Positions 25,708 through 33,223 of a stretch of DNA of 64,000 nt are shown piece after piece (position 1 is the first letter of the stretch; each line of letters starts with the position of its first letter). The DNA comes from Falsiroseomonas sp046052145 (lineage in GTDB: Bacteria; Pseudomonadota; Alphaproteobacteria; Acetobacterales; Acetobacteraceae): assembly GCA_046052145.1 (NCBI GenBank), contig JBJOMW010000001.1:1-64000 (forward strand), in the 5' to 3' direction. The translations under genes were made by a program, and so were the position numbers. Under the pieces are notes generated by a model. It ran no database searches. It was given only the letters and a program-made list of their open reading frames with translations, and was not told the DNA's origin.

Positions 25708-27141
25708 TCACCAGAGGCGACCGGTCAGGTCAGCCGCCGTCGTTTTCGCGAAGCTGCGCACCGCCTTCAGCGCATCCCTCAGCCGTGCGCGGACCTCCAC
25801 GGGTAGGGCCGCGGTGTCCACCAGATTGCCCGGTGGCCGGCCGGCGGCGCGGTCCGCCAACTGCTGGCGCAGCAGGATATCGAGCAGCAGCGCAAAGGCC
25901 GCCTGCAGCCGCGCGGCCTCGTCCACCGACAGCCTGCCTTTCGCCGCGAGTCCGGCGATCCGCTCTGGCGTGGCCGGCTCCGCCACGCCGGCGCGCAGCG
26001 CCAGCAGGCGCGCCGCGGCCACCAGCGGCATCAGCCCGTGCAGCTTGAGGTCGGTGCGCTGGCCCGGCCCCGGCTCGTCATCGGCGAAGCCGCCCCAGAA
26101 GGTGAGCCCGACGCCGAGCCGCGCATCCTGCGCCGCCAGCATCGCGCCCCAGGCCGGTTGCGCGGCCAGCAACCCGATCGCCTCCGCCCGCAAGGCCGCA
26201 GCTGGTTCGGGATCGCCCCAGCCGGCGCGGAGGTCGAGGAAGATGTCGGCGAACAGCAACGCCGCGCCGCTGCGCTTGCGCGCCCAAAGGCCGAGCTGGT
26301 GGCGCCACTGGCTGCGCGTCTTCCGCCAGAGCGGGTTCATCGCCATCACGCCACCCTTGCAGAGCGTGAAGCCGACCTCCGCGAGGCCGAGGCAGAAGCG
26401 CTCCGCGACACGGCGGAACCAGGCGTCCACGCGGTCATGCTCGGCGTCGTCGTAATCGTCCAGGATGAAGCCATTGTCCTGGTCGGGCCGCAGCAGGGAT
26501 TCGCCACGTCCGAGGCTGCCCATCAGCAGCAGGGTGAAGGGCACGGGCGGCGGCGCGGCCTCCGCGGCCAGCGCGCGCGCCAGGATGCGGCGATGGAGGT
26601 CGGCGTTGATGCCGCTGACCAGGGCCACGACCTCGGTCGCCGGCAGCCCCTCGGCCAGCAGCGCGGCGGCGAGGCCGGCCTGCGCGCGCTTCACCGCGGC
26701 ATCGTCGCCGGCCAGCGCGTCGAGATGGGGCAGGATCGCGCCAGAGGCGGCCTCCAGCGCCTCGGTCCGGTGCAGCATGCCGACGCAGCGTCCCTCGGCG
26801 TCCAGCAGCGGCAGGTGGCGCAACCGATGGGCGCGCAGCAGCGCCACCGCCTGCCACAGCCCCTGCCCCGCCGGGCAGCCAATGACCGGCGCGCTCATCG
26901 CCGCCGCCAGCGGCGCCTCTGGCGACAGGCGGAAGGCGACACGGCGGGCGATGTCCTGTTCGGTGAGAATACCCACAGGCCGTCCCGCCGCATCCACGGC
27001 CAGCACCGCGGAGGACCGCGCGGCGCTCATCGCCGAAAGCGCCTCCGCCAAGGTCGCCGTGGGCGCGAGGCAGGGCGGAGGCGGTGCGACGGCCGCGCTG
27101 GCGGGGCGAAGCAGCGCGGCGGTGGGCAGGGTCTGGTGCAT
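25708..27141 (-). CDS. CBS-pair / DUF294 nucleotidyltransferase-like protein
   Basis: A 477-residue protein. A CBS pair covers about residues 25-130, with GRPVGILTEQDIARR and LRHLPLLDAEGRCVGMLHR; such pairs bind adenine nucleotides. The middle carries the GlnD-like nucleotidyltransferase signature GSLGRGESLLRPDQDNGFI, followed by a helical DUF294 C-terminal domain. Proteins of this architecture (the related YkgF-like and Vibrio forms) are believed to sense nucleotides and modify an unknown target. A link to the symporter at 30224 is inferred from neighbourhood only. Confidence 0.88.
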   Translation of the reverse strand: MHQTLPTAALLRPASAAVAPPPPCLAPTATLAEALSAMSAARSSAVLAVDAAGRPVGILTEQDIARRVAFRLSPEAPLAAAMSAPVIGCPAGQGLWQAVALLRAHRLRHLPLLDAEGRCVGMLHRTEALEAASGAILPHLDALAGDDAAVKRAQAGLAAALLAEGLPATEVVALVSGINADLHRRILARALAAEAAPPPVPFTLLLMGSLGRGESLLRPDQDNGFILDDYDDAEHDRVDAWFRRVAERFCLGLAEVGFTLCKGGVMAMNPLWRKTRSQWRHQLGLWARKRSGAALLFADIFLDLRAGWGDPEPAAALRAEAIGLLAAQPAWGAMLAAQDARLGVGLTFWGGFADDEPGPGQRTDLKLHGLMPLVAAARLLALRAGVAEPATPERIAGLAAKGRLSVDEAARLQAAFALLLDILLRQQLADRAAGRPPGNLVDTAALPVEVRARLRDALKAVRSFAKTTAADLTGRLW

Positions 27142-27197
27142 CTGGCGGGCAAGCCTGCCACGCGCTGCCGCAACGTTCCTTGATCCAGGACAAGCAA

Positions 27198-27227
27198 AAG
27201 GCGCCGGGGCGGTGGCCCCGGCGCCTT
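27198..27227 (-). terminator. Intrinsic terminator of the MFS transporter gene
   Basis: A 13-bp perfect stem (minus strand AAGGCGCCGGGGC, loop CACC, GCCCCGGCGCCTT) followed by TTGCTTG, about 25 bases after the MFS stop codon. A strong Rho-independent terminator. Confidence 0.88.
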
Positions 27228-27251
27228 CCGTTCACACCCGCAGGGTGCGGG

Positions 27252-28961
27252 TCAGCCCCTGGCGCGACGGTAATCCGCGGCGCTGGCCGAGCCATCCTCG
27301 TTGGTCGCGAAGATGTCGCGGTCCTTGGTCTCCGGGATCATGAAGAACCCGATCACGACCGTCGCGAGCGCGATCACCACCGGGTACCAGAGGCCGAAAT
27401 ACACGTCGCCGGTCTGCGCGATCATCGCGAAGGCGGTGGCCGGCATCAGCCCACCGAACCAGCCATTGCCGATGTGGTAGGGCAGCGACATGGAGGTGTA
27501 GCGGATCCGCGTCGGGAACAGCTCCACCAGGGCGGCGGCGATCGGGCCGTAGACCATGGTCACGTAGACGACCAGCAGCGTCAGGACCAGGATCAGCACC
27601 GCCGGCTGTTCGCGGAACACGTCGAACGGCCCGCTCATCTTCACCACCGTCGGGTTCGACGCGGCCGGGTAGCCTGCCGCCGTCACCGCCGCGCCCAGCG
27701 CCGCCGGGAAGTTCGGCTGCGCGGTCGAGACGGTCTGGTTGCCGACCTTGATCACCGCATCGGTCTGGCCGGGCACGTTACGCACCGAATAGTTCACCGA
27801 AAGCCGCGCGAGGCCCGCCTTGGCGATGTCGCAAGGCTTGGTGAAGCGGGCGGTGCCGGTCGGGTTGAACTGGAAGGAGCAGGTGGACTGGTCCACCTCC
27901 ACCACCGTGGTGATGGTGTTGTGGGCCTGGGTCAGCGCCGGGTTGGCTTCCGCGCTGATCAGGTGGAACAGCGGGAAGTAGGTCAGCGCCGCGATCAGGC
28001 AGCCGCCGAGGATGATCGGCTTGCGGCCGATCTTGTCGGACAGCCAGCCGAACAACACGAAGCCGCCCGAGCCCAGCACCAGCGACCAGGCGATCAGCAT
28101 GTTCGTGGTGAAGCCGTCCACCTTCAGCACGGAGCCGAGGAAGAACAGCGCGTAGAACTGGCCGGTGTACCAGACCACCGCCTGGCCCATGACGAGGCCG
28201 AGCAGCGCGAAGAGCGCGATGCGCGCATTCTTCCACTGGCCGAAGGCCTCGGAGATCGGCGCCTTCGAACCCGTGCCCTCTTCCTTCATCTTCTGGAAGG
28301 CGGGGCTTTCCTGCATCTGCATGCGGATCCAGACCGAGATCGCGAGCAGCACGATCGACAGCAGGAAGGGCACGCGCCAGCCCCATTCGGCGAAGGCGGC
28401 TTCGCCCAGGATCGAACGGGTGGAGAGGATGACGATCAGCGACAGGAACAGGCCCGCGGTCGCGGTGATCTGGATGAAGCTGGTGTAGAAGCCGCGCCGG
28501 CCATTCGGGGCGTGCTCAGCGACATAGGTCGCAGCACCGCCGTATTCGCCACCCAGCGCGAGGCCCTGCAGCATGCGCAGGACGATCAACACGATCGGTG
28601 CGATGAAGCCGATCTGGTCGGAGGTGGGCAGGATGCCGACGACGAAGGTCGAGGCGCCCATGATCACGATGGTGACGAGGAAGGTGTATTTGCGGCCGAC
28701 GAGGTCGCCGAGCCGGCCGAACACCAGCGCGCCGAGCGGACGCACGAGGAAGCCTGCGGCGAAGGCGAGCAGCGCGAAGATGTTGCGCGTCGTCTCGTCA
28801 TACATGCCGAAGAATTTGGCGCCGATCACAGCCGCCAGCGAGCCGTAGAGGTAGAAGTCGTACCACTCGAAGACCGTCCCGAGGGAGGAAGCCAGGATGA
28901 CCTTCCGTTCCTCCTTGGACATTGGGCGACCTTTCGCCGCGGCGGCGTGTTCTGTTGCCAT
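27252..28961 (-). CDS. MFS transporter, metabolite:H+ symporter type
   Basis: A 569-residue membrane carrier. The start MSKEERKVILASSLGTVFEWYDFYLYGSL and the loop motifs RPLGALVFGRLGDLVGRKYTF and LLLQGLALGGEYGGAATYV (as RMLQGLALGGEYGG) identify the metabolite:H+ symporter branch, which imports compounds such as citrate, ketoglutarate, proline, betaine or shikimate. Twelve hydrophobic segments can be traced. An extra periplasmic stretch of about 90 residues containing two cysteines (QSTCSFQF and KPCDIAK) interrupts the second half between helices. I chose the ATG at 28961, preceded by GGGAAGG. The substrate is unknown. Confidence 0.9.
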   Translation of the reverse strand: MATEHAAAAKGRPMSKEERKVILASSLGTVFEWYDFYLYGSLAAVIGAKFFGMYDETTRNIFALLAFAAGFLVRPLGALVFGRLGDLVGRKYTFLVTIVIMGASTFVVGILPTSDQIGFIAPIVLIVLRMLQGLALGGEYGGAATYVAEHAPNGRRGFYTSFIQITATAGLFLSLIVILSTRSILGEAAFAEWGWRVPFLLSIVLLAISVWIRMQMQESPAFQKMKEEGTGSKAPISEAFGQWKNARIALFALLGLVMGQAVVWYTGQFYALFFLGSVLKVDGFTTNMLIAWSLVLGSGGFVLFGWLSDKIGRKPIILGGCLIAALTYFPLFHLISAEANPALTQAHNTITTVVEVDQSTCSFQFNPTGTARFTKPCDIAKAGLARLSVNYSVRNVPGQTDAVIKVGNQTVSTAQPNFPAALGAAVTAAGYPAASNPTVVKMSGPFDVFREQPAVLILVLTLLVVYVTMVYGPIAAALVELFPTRIRYTSMSLPYHIGNGWFGGLMPATAFAMIAQTGDVYFGLWYPVVIALATVVIGFFMIPETKDRDIFATNEDGSASAADYRRARG

Positions 28962-29161
28962 CCCCGTACCTTCCCGGCCGACACGCGGCCTTGTGTGTTG
29001 GTCGGCGCAACGGCACCGACGCACGCCGCTGCAATGCAGCGCGCGCGGCAACAGACCAGGGATGCGCATGAAGGTTCAACGCGCGCGGCGGTTAATTCGC
29101 GTCCAGCCCAAAACTTTGACGTGATCTTTCGTTATTCGATGGAAAGCACGTCACATTGACT

Positions 29162-29770
29162 TCACGCGGAGACGAGATTGGCGGCCAGAGCGGGCGCATC
29201 GAAGGCCCGCTCCATCTCCTGCTGTGTCGTGACGATATGGAAGCGCAAAGCCCCGCGGATGGCAGGCGTTTCACCGATGCGCTGGTCGGGATGGATCGGC
29301 AGGGTGGCGAGCAACGGCGCCTCGGCCAGCAGGGGCAGGCGGTCGGCGCTGCGCGGCGGGGCGTCCTGCAAATCGGACAAATGGCGCTCCAGCGCCGCTG
29401 CAGCGCCCGTCAGGCTGTCCGCTTCCTCCGGGGGGACCGGGGCGTCCGCCAGGATACGCGCACCAACGGCCGCGAGCGCCGCGGCAAGCTGGGCTTCGCG
29501 GCCGGCGGCATGAGGGCGGAGCCAGGCTTCGGCCAGGGCGGTCACATCCTGGACCGCCCCCGCGAAGGTCTGCCAGCGGCAATGGACGAGCGCGGCCTGG
29601 AATTCGGGATTGGCGAACATCTGCCGCTCGCGCAGACCCGCCTTAACGCGGCAGTAATCCAGCACGGTCTTCTGGGCCACGAAGGCCGCCTGGCGGTCCA
29701 GGAACGTCTGGAACTCGCCAGGGGCGCCGCTACGAGGGCGTCGGAAGAGGCGGCCCAGCCGTTCAATCAT
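29162..29770 (-). CDS. Conserved hypothetical protein next to the symporter operon
   Basis: A 202-residue soluble protein that I do not recognise. The start at 29770 is supported by GGGGAGG about 9 bases upstream. The sequence has an N-terminal FLDRQAAFVAQKTVLDYCRVKAGL, a helical Ala-rich middle and a C-terminal RFHIVTTQQEMERAFD. The gene is divergent from the DUF4212/symporter operon, which starts only 143 bases away, so the two probably share a control region. A helical all-alpha fold is likely. No catalytic motif is evident. Confidence 0.7.
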   Translation of the reverse strand: MIERLGRLFRRPRSGAPGEFQTFLDRQAAFVAQKTVLDYCRVKAGLRERQMFANPEFQAALVHCRWQTFAGAVQDVTALAEAWLRPHAAGREAQLAAALAAVGARILADAPVPPEEADSLTGAAAALERHLSDLQDAPPRSADRLPLLAEAPLLATLPIHPDQRIGETPAIRGALRFHIVTTQQEMERAFDAPALAANLVSA

Positions 29771-29913
29771 CGAATTTGTCCTCCCCGCCCTTTCCAACGT
29801 GTTGCATGGCGGTATTCCGACATGGTAGCGGAATTACAAAGGGTCCGCCCAGGGGCGGGCCTAGCCAATGCCGCTGCGGAACGTCCGGGCGGGAAATGGG
29901 GGGAATACAAAGC

Positions 29914-30219
29914 ATGCCCTTGGTCGAAGACGTCAAAGAGTCCCGGGGCGCCACCAGCGCCGCCGTGGATAGGGCTACGGGGGAGGCCTATTGGAAGAAG
30001 ACCTCCGGCCTGATGTGGGTCGTGATGGGCATATGGGCCTTTTTCAGCTTCGGCGTGCATTTTTTCGCCGCCTCGCTGAATGCCATCCATATCTTCGGCT
30101 TCCCGCTCGGCTTCTACATGGCCGCCCAGGGCAGCCTGATCGTCTTCGTCGTCGCCCTCTTCTGGTTCGGCAAGCGCCAGAACGAGATCGACGAAGAATT
30201 CGGCGTGCAGGAGGACTGA
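29914..30219 (+). CDS. DUF4212 small subunit of a sodium:solute symporter
   Basis: A 101-residue inner-membrane protein with two hydrophobic segments: GLMWVVMGIWAFFSFGVHFF and GFYMAAQGSLIVFVVALFWF. It resembles the DUF4212 family, whose members sit directly before VC_2705-type sodium:solute symporters and are thought to be their small subunit. I chose the ATG at 29914 (GGGGGG 10 bases upstream); an ATG at 29896 is in frame but less well placed. The stop is 4 bases before the symporter start. Confidence 0.88.
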   Translation: MPLVEDVKESRGATSAAVDRATGEAYWKKTSGLMWVVMGIWAFFSFGVHFFAASLNAIHIFGFPLGFYMAAQGSLIVFVVALFWFGKRQNEIDEEFGVQED

Positions 30220-30223
30220 TCGG

Positions 30224-32275
30224 ATGAGCAGCTCCCTGAAGGAGAAGGATCCGTTCATCGCCTCGCTCGGCAAGATCTATGCCGGCTACACGGGCGGGTT
30301 CGCACTCTTCGTGATCATCATCGCCATCCTCGAGCAGATGGGCGTCCCGGATCGTATCCTGGGCTATATGTTCGTCGGCCTGACCATCGGCGTCTATGCC
30401 TATATCGGCATCATCAGCCGCACCCAGGCTGTGGCCGAGTACTACGTGGCCGGCCGGCGCGTCCCCGCGCTGTATAACGGCATGGCGACCGGCTCCGACT
30501 GGATGTCGGCCGCGAGCTTCATCGGCATGGCCGGTTCGCTCTATGCGCTCGGTTATGGCGGTCTCGCCTTCATCCTGGGCTGGACCGGCGGCTACATGCT
30601 GGTGGCCATCCTGCTCGCGCCCTACCTGCGCAAGTTCGGCCAGTACACGGTGCCCGACTTCCTCGGCGCCCGGTACGGCGGCAACGCCGCGCGCCTCGTC
30701 GGCGTCGTGGTGCTGATCACGGCGTCCTTCGTCTACGTCGTGGCGCAGATCGTCGGCGTCGGCATCATCACCCAGCGCTTCCTCGACGTCTCCTTCGGCG
30801 TCGCGGTGTTCGTGGGTCTCGCCGGCATCCTGGTCTGCTCGATGCTCGGCGGCATGCGCGCCGTCACCTGGACCCAGGTGGCGCAGTACATCGTGCTCAT
30901 CATCGCCTACCTGATCCCGGCCATCCTGATGTCGGCCAAGGTCACCGGCGTGCCGCTGCCGCAGATCATGTACGGCGTCGCGCTGGAACGGATCGAGGGC
31001 CTCGAGAACTCCTTCCGCGCGGCGGGCATGACGCCTCCGCCCGGCGTGACGGGCTGGCACACTGCGCCCTTCATCGGCGCCAACGGCCAGTTCTCCATGC
31101 AGGCGGCGGTGAACTTCTTCGCCCTGGTGTTCTGCCTCATGGTCGGCACCGCGGCCCTGCCGCACATCCTGATGCGCTACTTCACCACGCCGTCCGTGCG
31201 TGAGGCGCGCCAGTCTGTGGCCTGGTCGCTGTTCTTCATCTTCCTGCTGTACTTCACGGCGCCGGCCTATGCGGCGTTCGGCAAGGTGGAGATCTACCAG
31301 AACATCATCGGCCAGCCGATCGCGGCCCTGCCGGAGTGGATCAAGAACTGGCAGATCATGTCGCCCTACGGGGTGCCGTGGATCAACATCGTGGACGTCA
31401 ACCGCGATGGTATCCTGCAGTGGAACGAGTTCCGCATCCATCCGGACGTCGTGGTGCTCGCCACGCCGGAAATTGCGGGCCTGCCTTACGTGATCGCCGG
31501 CCTGGTGGCCGCCGGTGGCCTCGCCGCCGCGCTCTCCACCGCGGATGGCCTGCTGCTGGCGCTGGCCAACGCGCTGAGCCACGACGTCTACTACAAGATG
31601 ATCGACCGCAACGCGCCGACGGCGCGCCGCCTGGTCATCTCCCGCGTCCTGCTGCTCATCGTCGCCCTCGCGGCGGCCTGGGTCGCGGGCAATGCGGGTG
31701 CCGACATCCTGTTCCTGGTCGCCTGGGCCTTCTCCATCGCCGCCGCGGGTCTGTTTGCCGCGCTGGTGATGGGCGTCTGGTACAAGAAGACCTCGAACAC
31801 CGGCGCGATCGTCGGCATGACCGTCGGTTACGTCGTGACCTTCGGCTACCTGATCTGGTCGGAGTGGTTCGGTCTCGACTTCGTCCAGCTCTTCGGCTCG
31901 AAGGACGCGATCGTTGCGGCGGCCCGCCAGGTCGGCACGCTCAACCCCAACGTCGTCTCGGCCGAATTGCGGGCAGAAGCGGCGGCGATCGTGGCAAATG
32001 CCGCGAACGTCAAGGACGGTGCGCTCGCCTGGTTCGGCGGCATCATCGGCATCCCGACGGATACCGTGGTGCTCCGCAACCGCGTGGTCGGCCGCCTCTG
32101 GGGCATCAACAACATCTCGGGCGGCATCATCGGCGTGCCGCTCTCGTTCCTCACCATCTGGCTGGTGTCGAAGTTCACCACCCCGCCCAGCCAGGCGATG
32201 CAGGATTTCATCGACGACATCCGCATCCCGAAGGGCGGCGTTCGCCTCGCGGACCAGCGCGAAGCAGTCGAGTGA
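30224..32275 (+). CDS. Sodium:solute symporter (VC_2705 type) with EF-hand-like loop
   Basis: A 683-residue multi-spanning carrier of the SSS family. Early marks are AEYYVAGRRVPALYNGMATGSDWMSAASFIG and GYGGLAFILGWTGGY, which contain Na+-site residues, and later GGLAAALSTADGLLLALANALSHDVYYK. It likely couples sodium to uptake of acetate or another short monocarboxylate, as in the ActP relatives, but this is family knowledge. Between two helices, residues 391-402 read DVNRDGILQWNE, a clean EF-hand calcium-loop pattern (D, N, D, G, hydrophobic and a final E). DUF4212 is encoded just before it and two strong terminators follow. Confidence 0.92.
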   Translation: MSSSLKEKDPFIASLGKIYAGYTGGFALFVIIIAILEQMGVPDRILGYMFVGLTIGVYAYIGIISRTQAVAEYYVAGRRVPALYNGMATGSDWMSAASFIGMAGSLYALGYGGLAFILGWTGGYMLVAILLAPYLRKFGQYTVPDFLGARYGGNAARLVGVVVLITASFVYVVAQIVGVGIITQRFLDVSFGVAVFVGLAGILVCSMLGGMRAVTWTQVAQYIVLIIAYLIPAILMSAKVTGVPLPQIMYGVALERIEGLENSFRAAGMTPPPGVTGWHTAPFIGANGQFSMQAAVNFFALVFCLMVGTAALPHILMRYFTTPSVREARQSVAWSLFFIFLLYFTAPAYAAFGKVEIYQNIIGQPIAALPEWIKNWQIMSPYGVPWINIVDVNRDGILQWNEFRIHPDVVVLATPEIAGLPYVIAGLVAAGGLAAALSTADGLLLALANALSHDVYYKMIDRNAPTARRLVISRVLLLIVALAAAWVAGNAGADILFLVAWAFSIAAAGLFAALVMGVWYKKTSNTGAIVGMTVGYVVTFGYLIWSEWFGLDFVQLFGSKDAIVAAARQVGTLNPNVVSAELRAEAAAIVANAANVKDGALAWFGGIIGIPTDTVVLRNRVVGRLWGINNISGGIIGVPLSFLTIWLVSKFTTPPSQAMQDFIDDIRIPKGGVRLADQREAVE

Positions 32276-32282
32276 TCTGCTT

Positions 32283-32304
32283 GGCGGCGCCTTCGGGCGC
32301 CGCC
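32283..32304 (+). terminator. First hairpin after the symporter gene
   Basis: GGCGGCGCC, loop TTCG and GGCGCCGCC form a perfect 9-bp stem closed by a stable UUCG tetraloop, 7 bases after the symporter stop. No T run follows, so it may act as an attenuating or 3'-protecting hairpin, with the real terminator just downstream. Confidence 0.6.
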
Positions 32305-32319
32305 ATCGCGGACCAATGG

Positions 32320-32352
32320 GGGGCGGCCACTTGTTGGCCGCCCCTTTTTCTT
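32320..32352 (+). terminator. Intrinsic terminator after the symporter gene
   Basis: GGGGCGGCCA (32320-32329), loop CTTGT and TGGCCGCCCC (32335-32344) form a perfect 10-bp stem followed by TTTTTCTT. This separates the symporter operon from the two small membrane-protein genes. Confidence 0.93.
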
Positions 32353-32387
32353 GCACATGCCGCACCAGCCGCACCGAAGGGTGAGCG

Positions 32388-32705
32388 ATGCAGTCCTTCG
32401 TCACCGACCACCTGGCCTTCTGGATCCCGATGTATGTCCTGGCGCTGACCGCCTGGGCCTGCATCGGCCGCTTCCTCATGCAGGTCTTCGTGGCCGAGGA
32501 CAGCGCCAATTACATCTGGCGCGGCTTCCGCATGCTGACCGACTGGGCGGTGTGGTGCGCGCGGCGAATGGTGCCCTCCTACGTCGCGCCGCGCCTTCTG
32601 CCGCTGGTCGCCGCCTGCTGGCTGTTCGGCATCCGGCTCATTGGCGGCGTGCTGGCGATCAGCGCCGGCATGGCGCCATCCCTCACGCCGCCGGGAGCGG
32701 GCTGA
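32388..32705 (+). CDS. Small membrane protein, possibly YggT-like
   Basis: A 105-residue protein with hydrophobic segments at the start (FWIPMYVLALTAWACIGRFL) and around LLPLVAACWLFGIRLIGGVL. The block YIWRGFRMLTDWAVWCARRM followed by VPSYVAPRLLPL resembles the YggT family of inner-membrane proteins, but I am not sure. GAAGGGTGAG precedes the ATG. Its stop lies one base before the ATG of the next small membrane protein, so they are co-transcribed. Confidence 0.6.
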   Translation: MQSFVTDHLAFWIPMYVLALTAWACIGRFLMQVFVAEDSANYIWRGFRMLTDWAVWCARRMVPSYVAPRLLPLVAACWLFGIRLIGGVLAISAGMAPSLTPPGAG

Positions 32706-32706
32706 G

Positions 32707-32997
32707 ATGACGCCGCAGAACTTGTTTGTCGCCACCATGGGGCTCTGCCTGGTCAACGGGCTGATCAGCCCGATGCTCGGCCTGGTCTGGATGCTGCACC
32801 CGGTCTGGATGCCGGAGATGGTGCCGCTGACGAACGAGACGGTGTTCTACGGCGCGAGCCTTCTGGTCTCGACCTCCACCCTGTTGCTGTCGGCCTTGCC
32901 GGCGGCAATCGCCGAGCGGCTGGGCATGCCGCTTGAGAAGGCGATGTGGGTGTGGCTGGCTGGCGCCGGTCTGATGGTGCTGCTCAGCCTGGGCTGA
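32707..32997 (+). CDS. Small membrane protein of unknown function
   Basis: A 96-residue protein, mostly hydrophobic, with likely three membrane segments (LFVATMGLCLVNGLISPML, VFYGASLLVSTSTLLLSAL and KAMWVWLAGAGLMVLLSLG). No family is recognised. It follows directly on the previous small membrane protein gene, so a two-component membrane complex is possible. Confidence 0.6.
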   Translation: MTPQNLFVATMGLCLVNGLISPMLGLVWMLHPVWMPEMVPLTNETVFYGASLLVSTSTLLLSALPAAIAERLGMPLEKAMWVWLAGAGLMVLLSLG

Positions 32998-33111
32998 GCG
33001 CAGCCCGCCCGCGGGTTGAAGGGCGATCCTGGACATCACGGAACACGGTTGCGCGGCGCAGGCCGGCCCATGCGGGGCCGGGGCGCCGCACGTAACCTCC
33101 TGAGTTCGCGC

Positions 33112-33140
33112 GTGAAAAATATATAGCATACAATTATACT
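33112..33140 (+). promoter_or_regulatory. Candidate promoter of the GH16-RTX gene in an AT-rich island
   Basis: GTGAAA (33112-33117), 17 bases, then TATACT (33135-33140), lying in a 30-base stretch of strongly AT-rich sequence unlike the rest of the window. TATACT matches five of six consensus positions. The predicted start is about 75 bases upstream of the ATG at 33224. Confidence 0.5.
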
Positions 33141-33223
33141 GGACAATCCATCGCCGGTTGTGGCCTCACAGCCCCGCGAGCGCATCGCGGCGCCGTGAAC
33201 AGAGAGGCAGGAGCACAACCGCC

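Noticed and set aside
30044..32509. 821-codon minus-strand frame opposite the symporter
   Set aside because: Histidine- and Arg/Asp-rich shadow of the SSS gene with no motif or ribosome binding site.
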